The notes beneath the pieces are model-generated. The model did not search any database. It was not told the origin of the DNA and saw only the letters and a program-made list of their open reading frames with translations. This document shows positions 5,956-5,973 of a DNA stretch of 5,973 bases, one piece after another. How positions within the stretch are numbered: position 1 is the first letter of the stretch; the number at the start of each line of letters is the position of its first letter. Source of the stretch: Candidatus Pacearchaeota archaeon CG10_big_fil_rev_8_21_14_0_10_32_14 (GTDB lineage: Archaea; Nanobdellota; Nanobdellia; Pacearchaeales; GW2011-AR1); contig PFCY01000095.1 in NCBI GenBank assembly GCA_002763085.1, forward strand, positions 1-5,973. Reading direction: 5' to 3'. The position numbers were made by a program, and so were the translations under genes.

Positions 5956-5973
5956 TGAGCTTAGCACAGCTCA
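5956..5973. repeat. Short hairpin at the window edge
   Basis: TGAGCT (5956-5961) and AGCTCA (5968-5973) form a 6-bp perfect stem with the six-base loop TAGCAC. It is the last thing in the window and may extend beyond it. With no T-run visible afterwards it cannot be called a terminator. Confidence 0.4.

Overview
The window is AT-rich and looks archaeal. The candidate promoters are TATA boxes of archaeal type, leaders appear very short or absent, Shine-Dalgarno use is patchy, and the largest gene is an archaeal-style type II/IV secretion ATPase (GspE/VirB11 superfamily, FlaI/ArlI-like). Small coiled-coil proteins, a small polytopic membrane protein and a secreted Ig-like protein with an Arg-rich cytoplasmic end are reminiscent of the accessory genomes of small-genome DPANN archaea (Woesearchaeota/Pacearchaeota type). 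That lineage guess rests on general resemblance, not on a search.

Layout. Positions 1-391 are non-coding: nothing firm up to 240, then a perfect 8-bp hairpin (246-265), a block that recurs inverted at the far right end, and a TATA box (346-353) for the first gene. Next come a small multi-pass membrane protein (392-934, +) and, tail to tail with only 3 nt between them, a two-gene minus-strand unit: a coiled-coil protein with a Tyr/Gln/Pro-rich linker (938-1711) and a shorter coiled-coil protein (1713-2063). A 110-bp divergent promoter region (2064-2173) carries a 12-bp direct repeat and feeds a rightward operon: a ribbon-helix-helix regulator (2174-2359), a secreted Ig-like membrane-anchored protein that appears split by a frameshift (2349-2735 and 2723-3508), and the secretion ATPase (3517-5805). 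The last 168 nt hold the second copy of the inverted element and a short terminal hairpin.

How the genes may work together (inference): the ATPase would power assembly of a type IV pilus-like or archaellum-like filament or a secretion machine. The Ig-like protein would sit outside the membrane with a C-terminal anchor, the coiled-coil proteins could be cytosolic scaffold or switch parts (a role like that of FlaC/D/E), the small membrane protein could be a further inner component, and the RHH protein could set expression of the cluster. No FlaJ/TadC-like platform protein and no pilin with a class III signal peptide is seen here, so the machine is incomplete within this window.

The most unusual signal is a pair of matching non-coding elements in opposite orientation at the two ends of the cluster. 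They share GGCG, GTCACATCC, GGTGA and a CCTC..GAGG hairpin at identical spacing, with a variable middle. They could be a small RNA family transcribed outward or the ends of a mobile unit.
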